A DNA stretch of 64,000 nt from positions 124,001-188,000 of the forward strand of contig NZ_DASZBU010000015.1 in NCBI RefSeq assembly GCF_035943815.1, written 5' to 3'. Position numbers and translations under genes: made by a program. Positions 56,546-64,000 of this stretch are shown piece by piece. Below the pieces are notes generated by a model. It did no database searches and was not told the DNA's origin. It saw nothing but the letters and a program-made list of their open reading frames with translations. Each line of letters starts with the position of its first letter. The stretch's first letter is position 1. Source of the stretch: Frateuria_A sp035943815. GTDB taxonomy: Bacteria > Pseudomonadota > Gammaproteobacteria > Xanthomonadales > Rhodanobacteraceae.

Positions 56546-57427
56546 ATGAGCAATATCTCCGCACAACTGGTCAAGGAGCTGCGCGAGCGCTCCGGCGCCG
56601 GCATGATGGAATGCAAGAAGGCGCTGGTCGAGAACAACGGCGACATCGAAGTGGCGATGGAATGGCTGCGCAAGTCGGGCCTGGCCAAGGCCGACAAGAA
56701 AGCCAGCCGCGTCGCCGCCGAAGGCCGCATCGTCTCGGCCCACAAGGACGGCGCCGCCGTGCTGGTCGAGGTCAACTGCGAGACCGACTTCGTCACCAAG
56801 AATCCCGACTTCGTCAAGTTCAGCGACACCGTCGCCGACGTCGCGCTGAAGTCCGGCGCCACTGACGTGGCCGCGCTGAACGCCGCCGCCTACCCGGGCG
56901 CGACCAGCGTGGAAGAGGCCGCCAAGGGCCTGGTCGCCACCATCGGCGAGAAGATCGAAGTGCGCCGCATGGCACGCGTGCAGACCGACGGCAAGATCGG
57001 CAGCTACATCCACGGCGGCCGCATCGGCGTGCTGGTGGCGCTCAAGGGCGGCTCCGAGGAGCTGGCCAAGGGCGTGGCGATGCACGTGGCGGCGATGAAC
57101 CCGCCGTACGTGCGTGCCGAGGACGTCCCGGCCGACTTCATCGCCAAGGAAAAGGAAATCGCGCTGAGCCAGATGTCCGACAAGGACAAGGCCAAGCCGG
57201 CCGAGATCCTGGAGAAGATCATCTCCGGCAAGATCAACAAGATCGTCTCCGAAGTCACCCTGCTCGGCCAGGCCTACGTGCTGGACACCAACACGACCGT
57301 GGGCGAGGCGCTGAAGAAGGAAGGCGCCGACGTGCAGCAGGTCGTACGCCTGGCCGTCGGCGAGGGCATCGAGAAGGTGGAAGAGGATTTCCACGCCGAA
57401 GTGATGAAGCAGGCCGGTCTGGCGTAA
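56546..57427 (+). CDS. tsf: elongation factor Ts
   Basis: A 293-residue guanine-nucleotide exchange factor for EF-Tu. ELRERSGAGMMECKKALVE, then NCETDFVTKN and the core repeats are typical. It follows rpsB after 60 bp on the same transcript and is closed by a strong terminator. Length equals the gammaproteobacterial norm. Confidence 0.98.
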   Translation: MSNISAQLVKELRERSGAGMMECKKALVENNGDIEVAMEWLRKSGLAKADKKASRVAAEGRIVSAHKDGAAVLVEVNCETDFVTKNPDFVKFSDTVADVALKSGATDVAALNAAAYPGATSVEEAAKGLVATIGEKIEVRRMARVQTDGKIGSYIHGGRIGVLVALKGGSEELAKGVAMHVAAMNPPYVRAEDVPADFIAKEKEIALSQMSDKDKAKPAEILEKIISGKINKIVSEVTLLGQAYVLDTNTTVGEALKKEGADVQQVVRLAVGEGIEKVEEDFHAEVMKQAGLA

Positions 57428-57446
57428 CTGCCACCCGCATCGCACG

Positions 57447-57479
57447 AAAAAAGGCCGCGGGCAACCGCGGCCTTTTTTT
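57447..57479 (+). terminator. rho-independent terminator of rpsB-tsf
   Basis: AAGGCCGCGG and CCGCGGCCTT form a stem with a four-base loop GCAA, followed by a run of seven T bases. The A-run on the left makes it work in both directions, so it may also stop the minus-strand VOC gene. Confidence 0.9.
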
Positions 57480-57515
57480 GTGCCGGCAGCCTGATTGCGC
57501 CCCCCTCCGACTCGG

Positions 57516-57902
57516 CTAGCGCCGGGGCTGCAACAGGTCCCAGCGATTGCCGTACAGATCCTCGAACACGGCGACGGTGCCGTACGCCTCCTCGCGCGGC
57601 GCCTCGCAGAACCGCACTCCCATGGCCCGCATCGCCTCGTAACTGGCCCGGAAGTCCTCCGTCTCCAGGAACAGCAAGACACGCCCGCCCGACTGGTTGC
57701 CCACCGCGTGCAACTGCCGCGGGTCGGCCGCCTTGGCCAGCAGCAGGCACGCCTCATGCGATCCGGGTGGCGCCACGACGACCCAGCGTTTGTCCGGCCC
57801 CTGCGGCGCATCCTCGATCAGCGTGAAGCCGAGGCATCCGGTGAAGTACGCGATGGCCTCGTCGTAGTCGCGCACCAACAGGGCGATCGCGCCGATATGC
57901 AT
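57516..57902 (-). CDS. VOC (glyoxalase)-family protein
   Basis: A 128-residue vicinal-oxygen-chelate protein. MHIGAIALLVRDYDEAIAYFTGCLGFTLIED is the first module and GGRVLLFLETEDFRASYEAMRAMGVRFCE the second, with VAVFEDLYGNRWDLLQ at the end including the last Glu/Asp-rich motif. The substrate is unknown. It stands between the tsf terminator and pyrH, divergent from pyrH, and is an insertion in the otherwise conserved translation gene order. Confidence 0.87.
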   Translation of the reverse strand: MHIGAIALLVRDYDEAIAYFTGCLGFTLIEDAPQGPDKRWVVVAPPGSHEACLLLAKAADPRQLHAVGNQSGGRVLLFLETEDFRASYEAMRAMGVRFCEAPREEAYGTVAVFEDLYGNRWDLLQPRR

Positions 57903-57971
57903 TGGGAACTCCGGTCGTTGGCAGCAGGGCGTGCAGCATGAACGATTCTTCCCGACCGCGCCGTCACGCGC

Positions 57972-58000
57972 CTGACGGGGCATCGCCGCGCGGCTACAAT
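57972..58000 (+). promoter_or_regulatory. sigma-70 promoter of pyrH
   Basis: CTGACG (57972-57977) and TACAAT (57995-58000) with a 17-bp spacer lie 31 bp upstream of pyrH. The -10 block GGCTACAAT is the same as that of rpsB, and the geometry is ideal. Confidence 0.7.
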
Positions 58001-58031
58001 GTGGCGGTTTACCTTCCAATCCGGAGACCTC

Positions 58032-58754
58032 ATGAGCGACCAGCCCAAGTACCGCCGCATCCTGCTCAAGCTCTCCGGTGAAGCGCTGATGGGCGAGGCG
58101 GACTACGGCATCGACCCCAAGGTGATCGGCCGCCTGGCCAACGAGATCATCGAGGTGCGCAAGGCCGGTGTGGAAGTGGGCGTGGTGATCGGCGGCGGCA
58201 ACATCTTTCGCGGCGCGGGCCTGGCCGCGGCCGGCATGGACCGGGTGACCGGCGACCACATGGGCATGCTTGCCACCGTGATGAACGCGCTGGCGATGGC
58301 CGACGCGATCGAGAAGCGCGGTGGCTACGCGCGTGTGATGAGCGCAATCCAGATCCATGACGTTTCCGAGGATTTCATCCGCCGCCGCGCGATCCGCCAC
58401 ATCGAGAAGGGCCGCATCGCGCTGTTCGCCGCCGGCACCGGCAACCCGTTCTTCACCACCGACTCGGCCGCCGCCCTGCGCGCGGTGGAGATCGGCGCGG
58501 ACCTCCTGCTGAAGGCGACCAAGGTCGACGGCGTCTACACCGCCGACCCGGCGCGGGATGCCAGCGCCACCCGCTACGAGCAGCTCACCTACGACGAGGT
58601 GATCCAGCGCAACCTGCAGGTGATGGACACCGCCGCGATCGCCCTGTGCCGCGACCACGGCATGCCGCTGCGCATCTACGACATGACCGTGCCGGGCAAC
58701 CTCATGCGGATCATGCAGGGCGAGTCGGTCGGCACGCTGGTCACGGCCAGCTGA
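58032..58754 (+). CDS. pyrH: UMP kinase
   Basis: A 240-residue bacterial UMP kinase (amino acid kinase fold, hexamer) that forms UDP for pyrimidine nucleotide synthesis. KLSGEALMGEADYGID opens the domain, followed by VVIGGGNIFRGAG (UMP and phosphate loop) and the TTDSAAALRAVEIGADLLLKAT core. The start at 58032 (MSDQPKYRR) is preferred over an upstream ATG since it follows a GGAG site and fits the family. Confidence 0.97.
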   Translation: MSDQPKYRRILLKLSGEALMGEADYGIDPKVIGRLANEIIEVRKAGVEVGVVIGGGNIFRGAGLAAAGMDRVTGDHMGMLATVMNALAMADAIEKRGGYARVMSAIQIHDVSEDFIRRRAIRHIEKGRIALFAAGTGNPFFTTDSAAALRAVEIGADLLLKATKVDGVYTADPARDASATRYEQLTYDEVIQRNLQVMDTAAIALCRDHGMPLRIYDMTVPGNLMRIMQGESVGTLVTAS

Positions 58755-58816
58755 CAGGCCGGCCGCGCGATCGCGCTGCTATACTCGCCAGCTTCACGCA
58801 ACGCCGGGTGACCCCC

Positions 58817-59374
58817 ATGCTCAACGACATCAAGACCGATGCCCAGACCCGCATGGGCAAGAGCATCGACGCGCTCAAGCACGACCTGACCCGCCTGCGC
58901 ACCGGCCGCGCCAGCACCGCGCTGGTCGACCACATCAAGGTGCCCTACTACGGCTCGGACATGCCGCTGAACCAGGTCGCCTCGGTGTCGCTGGCCGACG
59001 CGCGTTCGATCCAGATCTCGCCGTTCGAGAAGAGCATGGTCGGGCCGATCGAGAAGGCGATCATGGCCTCCGACGTCGGCGTGACGCCGACCACCGCCGG
59101 CACCGTGATCCGCCTGAACATGCCGCCGCTGACCGAGGAGCGCCGCAAGGAGCTGGCCAAGCACGTGGCGCACGAGGGCGAAAACGCCAAGGTCGCCATC
59201 CGCAACATCCGCCGCGACGCCATGCAGAAGGTCAAGGACCTGCTCAAGGACAAGCAGATCAGCGAGGACGAAGAGCGCCGCGCCGACGACGAGATCCAGA
59301 AGCTGACCGACCGCTTCGTCAAGGAAGTCGATGCCGTGGTCAAGGCCAAGGAAGATGAGCTGATGGCGATTTGA
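58817..59374 (+). CDS. frr: ribosome recycling factor
   Basis: A 185-residue factor that, with EF-G, splits terminated ribosomes. MLNDIKTDAQTRMGKSIDALKHDL begins the three-helix bundle; PYYGSDMPLNQVASVS and RLNMPPLTEERRKELAKHV are conserved. A TGC-TATACT extended -10 at about 58777-58785 could drive it. It follows pyrH as usual. Confidence 0.98.
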   Translation: MLNDIKTDAQTRMGKSIDALKHDLTRLRTGRASTALVDHIKVPYYGSDMPLNQVASVSLADARSIQISPFEKSMVGPIEKAIMASDVGVTPTTAGTVIRLNMPPLTEERRKELAKHVAHEGENAKVAIRNIRRDAMQKVKDLLKDKQISEDEERRADDEIQKLTDRFVKEVDAVVKAKEDELMAI

Positions 59375-59423
59375 GCGGCGTCCCGCTCATTGCCATGAAC
59401 GCTACGAGGCTCCTTTGCTTTGC

Positions 59424-59600
59424 TCCCTCCCCCCCGTCTTTTATGAGTGGGGGGGGAGAGGGCCGGGGTAAGGGGCTGCTATTGCGGGAAGCCCTTATCA
59501 GGGCTCGCGTAGACGAGCTTCCCGGCGAGCCCGGCCCCCTCATCCGACCCTTCGGGGCACCTTCGCCCCCGTTGCTGATGAGGGACGGGGGAGAAGGAAG
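59424..59600. repeat. GC-rich nested palindromic element between frr and uppS
   Basis: The outer arms (CTCCCTCCCCCCCGTC... at left and a near-complement ...GGGACGGGGGAGAAGG at right) bracket an inner segment with CATCCGACCCTTCGGGGCACCTTC, which also occurs in variant form at 48066-48090. It looks like a copy of the dispersed intergenic repeat family. It might weaken read-through into uppS. No gene is seen in the 241 bp. Confidence 0.6.
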
Positions 59601-59615
59601 AAAGCGCGCACAGCC

Positions 59616-60329
59616 ATGAGCATCCCCCGCCACATCGCCATCGTGATGGACGGCAACGGCCGCTGGGCGAAGGCGCGCCTGCGCCCGCGCAGCTTCGGCC
59701 ACAACGCCGGCCGCAAGGCGGTGCGGGAAGTCGTGGAAGGCTGCCTGCGCCAGGGCGTGGAGGCGCTCACGCTGTTCGCCTTCTCCAGCGAGAACTGGCG
59801 CCGCCCGGACGAGGAAGTCGGCGCCCTGATGGAATTGTTCCTGCGTGCGCTGGACAAGGAGGTCGACGAACTGCACGAGCAGGGCGTGCGGTTGCGCTTC
59901 ATCGGCGACCTCAACGCGTTCAACGCCGAACTGCGCAAGCGCATGGAGCTGGCGATGGCGCGCACCGCCGACAACCTCAAGCTTGCGCTGAACGTGGCCG
60001 TCAACTACGGCGGGCGCTGGGACATCGTGCATGCCGCGCGCCAGGCGGCCATTGCCGTGACGCAGGGCCAGTTGGGCATCGAGGACATCGACGAGGCGCG
60101 TTTCGGCGGCTGGACCAGCCTGGCCGAACTGCCGCCGCTGGACCTGTTCATCCGCACCGGCGGCGAGGTACGCGTCAGCAACTTCCTGCTCTGGCAGATC
60201 GCTTACGCGGAGCTGTATTTCACCGATACCTTGTGGCCGGATTTCGACCAGGCATGCCTGGCACGCGCCATCGAGGACTTTGCCCGCCGCGAACGCCGCT
60301 ACGGGCGCACCGGCGAGCAGATCGCCTGA
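59616..60329 (+). CDS. uppS: undecaprenyl diphosphate synthase
   Basis: A 237-residue cis-prenyltransferase making the C55 lipid carrier for peptidoglycan. HIAIVMDGNGRWAK carries the catalytic Asp12; FAFSSENWRRP and the C-terminal RTGGEVRVSNFLLWQ with the Glu for magnesium are conserved. It begins the uppS-cdsA-dxr-rseP-bamA run. The GGAGAAGGAAG just upstream serves as its ribosome binding site. Confidence 0.97.
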   Translation: MSIPRHIAIVMDGNGRWAKARLRPRSFGHNAGRKAVREVVEGCLRQGVEALTLFAFSSENWRRPDEEVGALMELFLRALDKEVDELHEQGVRLRFIGDLNAFNAELRKRMELAMARTADNLKLALNVAVNYGGRWDIVHAARQAAIAVTQGQLGIEDIDEARFGGWTSLAELPPLDLFIRTGGEVRVSNFLLWQIAYAELYFTDTLWPDFDQACLARAIEDFARRERRYGRTGEQIA

Positions 60330-60364
60330 ATCCGTATGATCGGGCGATAACCGAAGGACCCTCG

Positions 60365-61189
60365 ATGCTGCTCCAACGCACCCTCACTGCCCTGCTGCTT
60401 GCGCCCCTGGTGATTCTGGTCATCCTGCTGCCGCCCAGCTGGACCTGGCTGTTCGCGCTCGTGGTGGCGCTGGCGTTGCTCGCCGGGCTGTGGGAATGGA
60501 CGCGTCTGTCCGGCCTGCGGCACCGGCCCGTGCGCGGCGCGCTGCTCGGCGTGGCGCTGGCCCTGTTCGCCGTGCTCTGGTGGCTGCGCGCGACGCTGCT
60601 GTGGCCCGCGCTGCTGGTCGTCGGCGTCGCCTGGTGGGCGCTCGCCTGCCTGTGGCTCAAGCATTTCGCCTTCGCCGCCGCGCCCACGCCGGAGAACCGC
60701 AACATCAAGCTGGCGGCCGGTGTGCTGGTGACCGTTCCCGCCTTCGTCGGCCTGTTGACCATCCACGCAGGCGAACCCAACGGCCAGTGGTGGACCCTGC
60801 TGACCCTGCTTGTGGTTTGGGCGGCGGACATCGGCGCGTACTTCAGCGGGCGCTTCCTGGGCAAGCGCAAGCTCGCGCCCAACATCAGTCCCGGCAAGAC
60901 CTGGGCAGGCGTGTACGGGGCATTCGCCGCGGGCGCGCTGGTCATGCTGGTCGGCGGCTGGCTGCTCGGTACCGACGGGGTGCGCCTGCTCGGCCTGGCG
61001 CTGCTGGCGGTCGTCACGGTGGCCGCATCGATCGTCGGCGACCTGGTCGAGAGCCTGATGAAGCGCCACGCCAAGGTGAAGGATTCGGGCCGCATGTTCC
61101 CCGGCCACGGCGGCCTGCTCGACCGCATGGACAGCGTGTTCGCCGCGGTGCCGGTATTCGCGCTGGGCAAGCTGCTGCTGGGCCTATGA
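60365..61189 (+). CDS. cdsA: phosphatidate cytidylyltransferase
   Basis: A 274-residue membrane enzyme with about eight helices making CDP-diacylglycerol, the precursor of phospholipids. The CDS signature SLMKRHAKVKDSGRMFPGHGG, with the terminal L-D-R-x-D, is complete near residue 235. The start at 60365 yields a hydrophobic N-terminus; it overlaps the dxr start (ATGA). Confidence 0.96.
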   Translation: MLLQRTLTALLLAPLVILVILLPPSWTWLFALVVALALLAGLWEWTRLSGLRHRPVRGALLGVALALFAVLWWLRATLLWPALLVVGVAWWALACLWLKHFAFAAAPTPENRNIKLAAGVLVTVPAFVGLLTIHAGEPNGQWWTLLTLLVVWAADIGAYFSGRFLGKRKLAPNISPGKTWAGVYGAFAAGALVMLVGGWLLGTDGVRLLGLALLAVVTVAASIVGDLVESLMKRHAKVKDSGRMFPGHGGLLDRMDSVFAAVPVFALGKLLLGL

Positions 61190-62391
61190 GTACGGTACCT
61201 GCAGCTGTCGCCATGCCCCGCCGCGTCGCCGTGCTGGGCGCCACCGGTTCGATCGGCGGCAGCACGTTGGACGTGATCGCCCGCCACCCGCAGCGTTTCC
61301 GCGCCAGCGTGCTGGTCGCCCACCGCAATGTCGAGGCGCTGGTCGCGCTGTGCACGGTGCACCGGCCGGAGCTGGCGATCATCGCCGACCCCGCGCTGGA
61401 AGCCGCCCTCGCCCGCGGGCTCGCCGCCGCCGGCGTGCGCTGCGAGGTGGCCAGCGGCACCGAGGCGATCACCGCCGCGGCGGCCGGCCCGCTGTGCGAC
61501 ACGGTGGTGGCCGCCATCGTCGGCGCCGCCGGGCTGGAATCGACGCTGGCCGCCGCCCGCGCGGGCAAACGCCTGCTGCTGGCCAACAAGGAATCGATCG
61601 TGATGGCCGGCGAGCTGCTGCTGGCCGCGCTGCGCGAGGGCGGCGGCGTGCTGGTGCCGATCGACTCCGAACACAACGCGATCTTCCAGTGCCTGCCCGG
61701 CGGCCGGCCCGAGCTCGATGCCAAGGGCGTGCGCCGGCTGATCCTCACCGCCTCCGGCGGCCCGTTCCGCGGCAGGAGCCGCGCCGAGCTCGCCGGGGTC
61801 ACCCCCGAGCAGGCCTGCAAGCATCCGAACTGGGTGATGGGCCGCAAGATCTCGGTCGATTCGGCCACGCTGATGAACAAGGGCCTGGAAGTGATCGAGG
61901 CGCACCACCTGTTCGGCGCCGCACCCGAGCGGATCGAGGTGGTGGTGCACCCGCAGAGCATGATCCACTCGATGGTCGAGTACGTCGACGGCTCGGTGCT
62001 GGCCCAGCTGGGCAACCCCGACATGCGCACGGCGATCGCCCACGCGCTGGCCTGGCCGGAGCGCATCGAGGCCGGTGTGGCCCCGCTGGACCTCACCGCC
62101 TGCGCACCGCTGGCCTTCGAGCAGCCGGACCTTCAGACCTTCCGGTGCCTGGCGCTTGCCTTCGCAGCATTGCGCGAGGGCGGCGACGCCCCAGCCATGC
62201 TCAACGCGGCCAACGAAGTGGCAGTGGAAGCCTTCCTGGCCGGCGCGCTGCCGTTCCTCTCGATTGCCGACCTGGTCGAGGGCGTGCTTGCGGAACTGCC
62301 GCCCCAGCCCGTGGTCGATGTCCCGACCTTGCGTGAACGCGATGCGCGGGCGCGTGCCGCCGCGCGACGCAAGTTGCGCACGGCTTGCTGA
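61186..62391 (+). CDS. dxr: 1-deoxy-D-xylulose-5-phosphate reductoisomerase
   Basis: A 401-residue enzyme of the MEP isoprenoid pathway that uses NADPH. The Rossmann motif is GATGSIGGSTLDV; ANKESIVMAG, IDSEHNAIFQCL with the metal Asp/Glu, and the catalytic-loop HPNWVMGRKISVDSATLMNKG are all there. It overlaps cdsA by four bases. A second in-frame ATG at 61213 (MPRRVAVLG) is also plausible as the start. Confidence 0.97.
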   Translation: MSTVPAAVAMPRRVAVLGATGSIGGSTLDVIARHPQRFRASVLVAHRNVEALVALCTVHRPELAIIADPALEAALARGLAAAGVRCEVASGTEAITAAAAGPLCDTVVAAIVGAAGLESTLAAARAGKRLLLANKESIVMAGELLLAALREGGGVLVPIDSEHNAIFQCLPGGRPELDAKGVRRLILTASGGPFRGRSRAELAGVTPEQACKHPNWVMGRKISVDSATLMNKGLEVIEAHHLFGAAPERIEVVVHPQSMIHSMVEYVDGSVLAQLGNPDMRTAIAHALAWPERIEAGVAPLDLTACAPLAFEQPDLQTFRCLALAFAALREGGDAPAMLNAANEVAVEAFLAGALPFLSIADLVEGVLAELPPQPVVDVPTLRERDARARAAARRKLRTAC

Positions 62392-62431
62392 TAAGCTCGC
62401 ACCATCAAAGAAGTTTTGCCCCAGGTTTTCG

Positions 62432-63769
62432 ATGAATCTCTTCTTCGGCTCGGTGTTCTGGTTGCTGGTCACGCTGGGCGTGTTGGTGACCTTTCACGAA
62501 TTCGGCCACTACTGGGTCGCGCGCCGCTGCGGCGTCAAGGTGCTGCGCTTCTCGGTCGGCTTCGGCCGGGCGCTCTGGAGGCGGATCGGCCGCGACGGCA
62601 CCGAATACCAGGTCGCGATGATCCCGCTGGGCGGCTACGTGAAGATGCTCGACGCGCGCGAGGGCGAGGTCGACCCCGCCCTGCGCGAGGTGGAATTCAC
62701 CAGCAAGAGCGTGTGGAAACGCATCGCCATCGTGGCCGCCGGCCCGGGCTTCAACCTCGTCTTCGCGGTGGCCGCGCTGTGGCTGATGTTCATGCTGGGG
62801 CGCCCGGACGCCGCGCCCGTGGTGACCGCCGCGCCCGGCAGCATGGCCGCGAAGGCTGGCATCCAGGCCGGCGACCGCCTGCTGCGCGTGGATGGCGAGC
62901 CGGTAACCACCATGAGCGATGCGATGGACGACGTCGCCACCGCCCTGCTCGGCCGCGAACCGCTGCCATTGGTCGTTCGTGGACGCGACGGCAGGCAACG
63001 CGACGTGGTGCTGCCGCTGCAGGAACTGCCGGCCGGACGCAGCATCGACCAGTACTTCGACACATTGGGCCTGAAGCTCGCGCCGCTCCCTGCGATCGCC
63101 GGCCAGGTGATGCCCGACCAGCCGGCCGCGCGCGCCGGCATGCGGGTCGGTGACGTCCTGGTAGCCGTCAACGGCACGCCGCTGGCCGACTTCGAGGCCT
63201 TCGCCAAGGCGGTGAAGGAGGCGGCGCCCAAGTCGCCGCAATTGGACATCACCGTGCAGCGTAACGGGCAGTTGCTGCACCTGCCCGTGCTGGCGCGGTG
63301 GGAGTCCCTGGAGGGAAGCCCGAAACAGTGGTCGGTGGGCGTGGGCGCCGAGAGGGCGGTGCGCCGCTACGGCCCGGCCAGGGCGCTGCGTGCCGCGCTG
63401 CAGGCCACCTGGGACAGCACCCGCCAGACTTTCACCATGATCGGCAAGATGGTCAGCGGGCAGGCCTCCACCCGCAACCTCTCCGGCGTGATCGGCATAG
63501 CCCAGGTCGCCAACCAGTCGGCACAGATGGGCCTGCCCTGGTTCCTCAACTTCCTGGCTCTGGTGTCGCTGAGCCTGGCGATCCTCAACCTGCTGCCGAT
63601 CCCCGTCTTGGACGGCGGACACCTGCTGTATTACCTTATCGAGTTGGTCAAAGGCAGCCCGGTAAGCGAGCGGACCCAGATGATCGGCCAGTACATCGGC
63701 CTGGTCCTTTTGTTCACGCTGATGGGACTGGCGTTCTACAACGACATACACCGCACCCTGCTTTCGTGA
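62432..63769 (+). CDS. rseP: site-2 zinc metalloprotease RseP
   Basis: A 445-residue inner-membrane intramembrane protease that cleaves anti-sigma factors such as RseA. The HEFGH zinc motif (H22, E23, H26) is in the first helix, followed by two PDZ domains (about 115-190 and 205-290), and the C-terminal NLLPIPVLDGGHLLYY carries the third zinc ligand in LDG. It is coupled in sequence with bamA and the envelope stress response. The start at 62432 gives the canonical MNLFFGSVFWLLV. Confidence 0.96.
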   Translation: MNLFFGSVFWLLVTLGVLVTFHEFGHYWVARRCGVKVLRFSVGFGRALWRRIGRDGTEYQVAMIPLGGYVKMLDAREGEVDPALREVEFTSKSVWKRIAIVAAGPGFNLVFAVAALWLMFMLGRPDAAPVVTAAPGSMAAKAGIQAGDRLLRVDGEPVTTMSDAMDDVATALLGREPLPLVVRGRDGRQRDVVLPLQELPAGRSIDQYFDTLGLKLAPLPAIAGQVMPDQPAARAGMRVGDVLVAVNGTPLADFEAFAKAVKEAAPKSPQLDITVQRNGQLLHLPVLARWESLEGSPKQWSVGVGAERAVRRYGPARALRAALQATWDSTRQTFTMIGKMVSGQASTRNLSGVIGIAQVANQSAQMGLPWFLNFLALVSLSLAILNLLPIPVLDGGHLLYYLIELVKGSPVSERTQMIGQYIGLVLLFTLMGLAFYNDIHRTLLS

Positions 63770-63929
63770 CGTGCGCGCCCTTCCCCGCGGCTATCGGCCT
63801 ACCGGCGGCAGCGACGCCCCGGGCGGGTGCGGATGCGTTCCGGGACGGGGCTCGCCTCCTCCCTCACAAGGCCCATGCTCGGAACGGCTCGCAAGGCCGC
63901 CCGTCGGAATAACCCACCGGAATCGACGA

Positions 63930-64000
63930 TGAAGCGTATCGCCGCCCTGCTCCTGCTCGCCTCACTCTCCGCGAACGCCCTGGCGTTCGAGCCGTTCGTC
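63930..64000 (+). CDS. bamA: outer-membrane assembly factor BamA (start only; 3' end outside window)
   Basis: Only the first 23 codons are in the window: MKRIAALLLLASLSANALA forms a signal peptide and FEPF begins the mature protein, as in BamA where POTRA1 follows. The position directly after rseP (161 bp) is the gammaproteobacterial order. BamA inserts beta-barrel proteins into the outer membrane. The identification relies mainly on the context. Confidence 0.85.

Overview
The window is a gene-dense chromosomal segment of high G+C content (high sixties per cent by eye). It most likely comes from a gammaproteobacterium of the order Xanthomonadales (Lysobacterales), close to Rhodanobacter, Dyella or Luteibacter. 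The assignment rests on gene order (recA-recX-alaS-csrA-tRNA-Ser and rpsB-tsf-pyrH-frr-uppS-cdsA-dxr-rseP-bamA), on TonB-dependent receptors used for vitamin and metal uptake, and on a RegB/RegA redox pair. It is inferred from gene content, not from a database search. No phage, transposase, CRISPR array or rRNA was seen. About 60 protein genes, one tRNA and two riboswitches are supported. Both ends cut genes: a POT peptide transporter on the left and bamA on the right.

Left part (1-7000): the end of a POT transporter, then a RegB-type redox sensor kinase with its RegA-type regulator. A three-gene envelope operon follows: a TonB-dependent receptor, a secreted Asp-box (BNR) protein whose predicted mature form starts with His and carries CECC and CPHH clusters, and a small thioredoxin-like protein. 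I read this cluster as a possible metal (copper?) handling system. Minus-strand housekeeping block (7100-12850): tRNA-Ser(GCT), csrA, alaS, recX, recA and pncC (cinA-type), facing mutS on the plus strand. MutS carries an in-frame insertion of about 36 residues built from repeated palindromic DNA, the most unusual thing in the window.

Middle (15700-37700): a GST gene divergent from a TetR regulator with a perfect inverted-repeat operator between them; an S4 RNA-binding protein and an AEC transporter; an APH-type kinase. A thiamine uptake unit follows: a TPP riboswitch, a TonB receptor and a PnuT-like permease. Next come a YfcE-like phosphodiesterase, an FAD monooxygenase, chaB, a 3-methyladenine glycosylase, a large DUF5916 outer-membrane protein and a Bcr/CflA-type exporter. 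A fluoride riboswitch leads crcB, DUF190 and cfa. Then come a TraB/GumN protein, parC, a small exported protein, and a lipoate ligase split into two genes.

Accessory segment (37700-48200): an orphan glycosyltransferase plus Wzx-type flippase with an unusual AT-richer upstream region; VOC and NUDIX enzymes; a phosphodiester glycosidase overlapping a penicillin-acylase-family protein; a DUF3224 protein divergent from an AraC regulator; and a YCII/DGPF protein with an ECF42-type sigma factor. Right part (48200-64000): dapD-arsC-like-dapE, a degenerate HD-GYP protein, glnD and map on the minus strand (except the HD-GYP gene). Then comes the classical plus-strand run from rpsB to bamA, covering translation, nucleotide, phospholipid, isoprenoid and outer-membrane functions.

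Repeated GC-rich palindromic elements fill several intergenic gaps (10978-11062, 30335-30450, 48060-48172, 59424-59600) and probably act as terminators.
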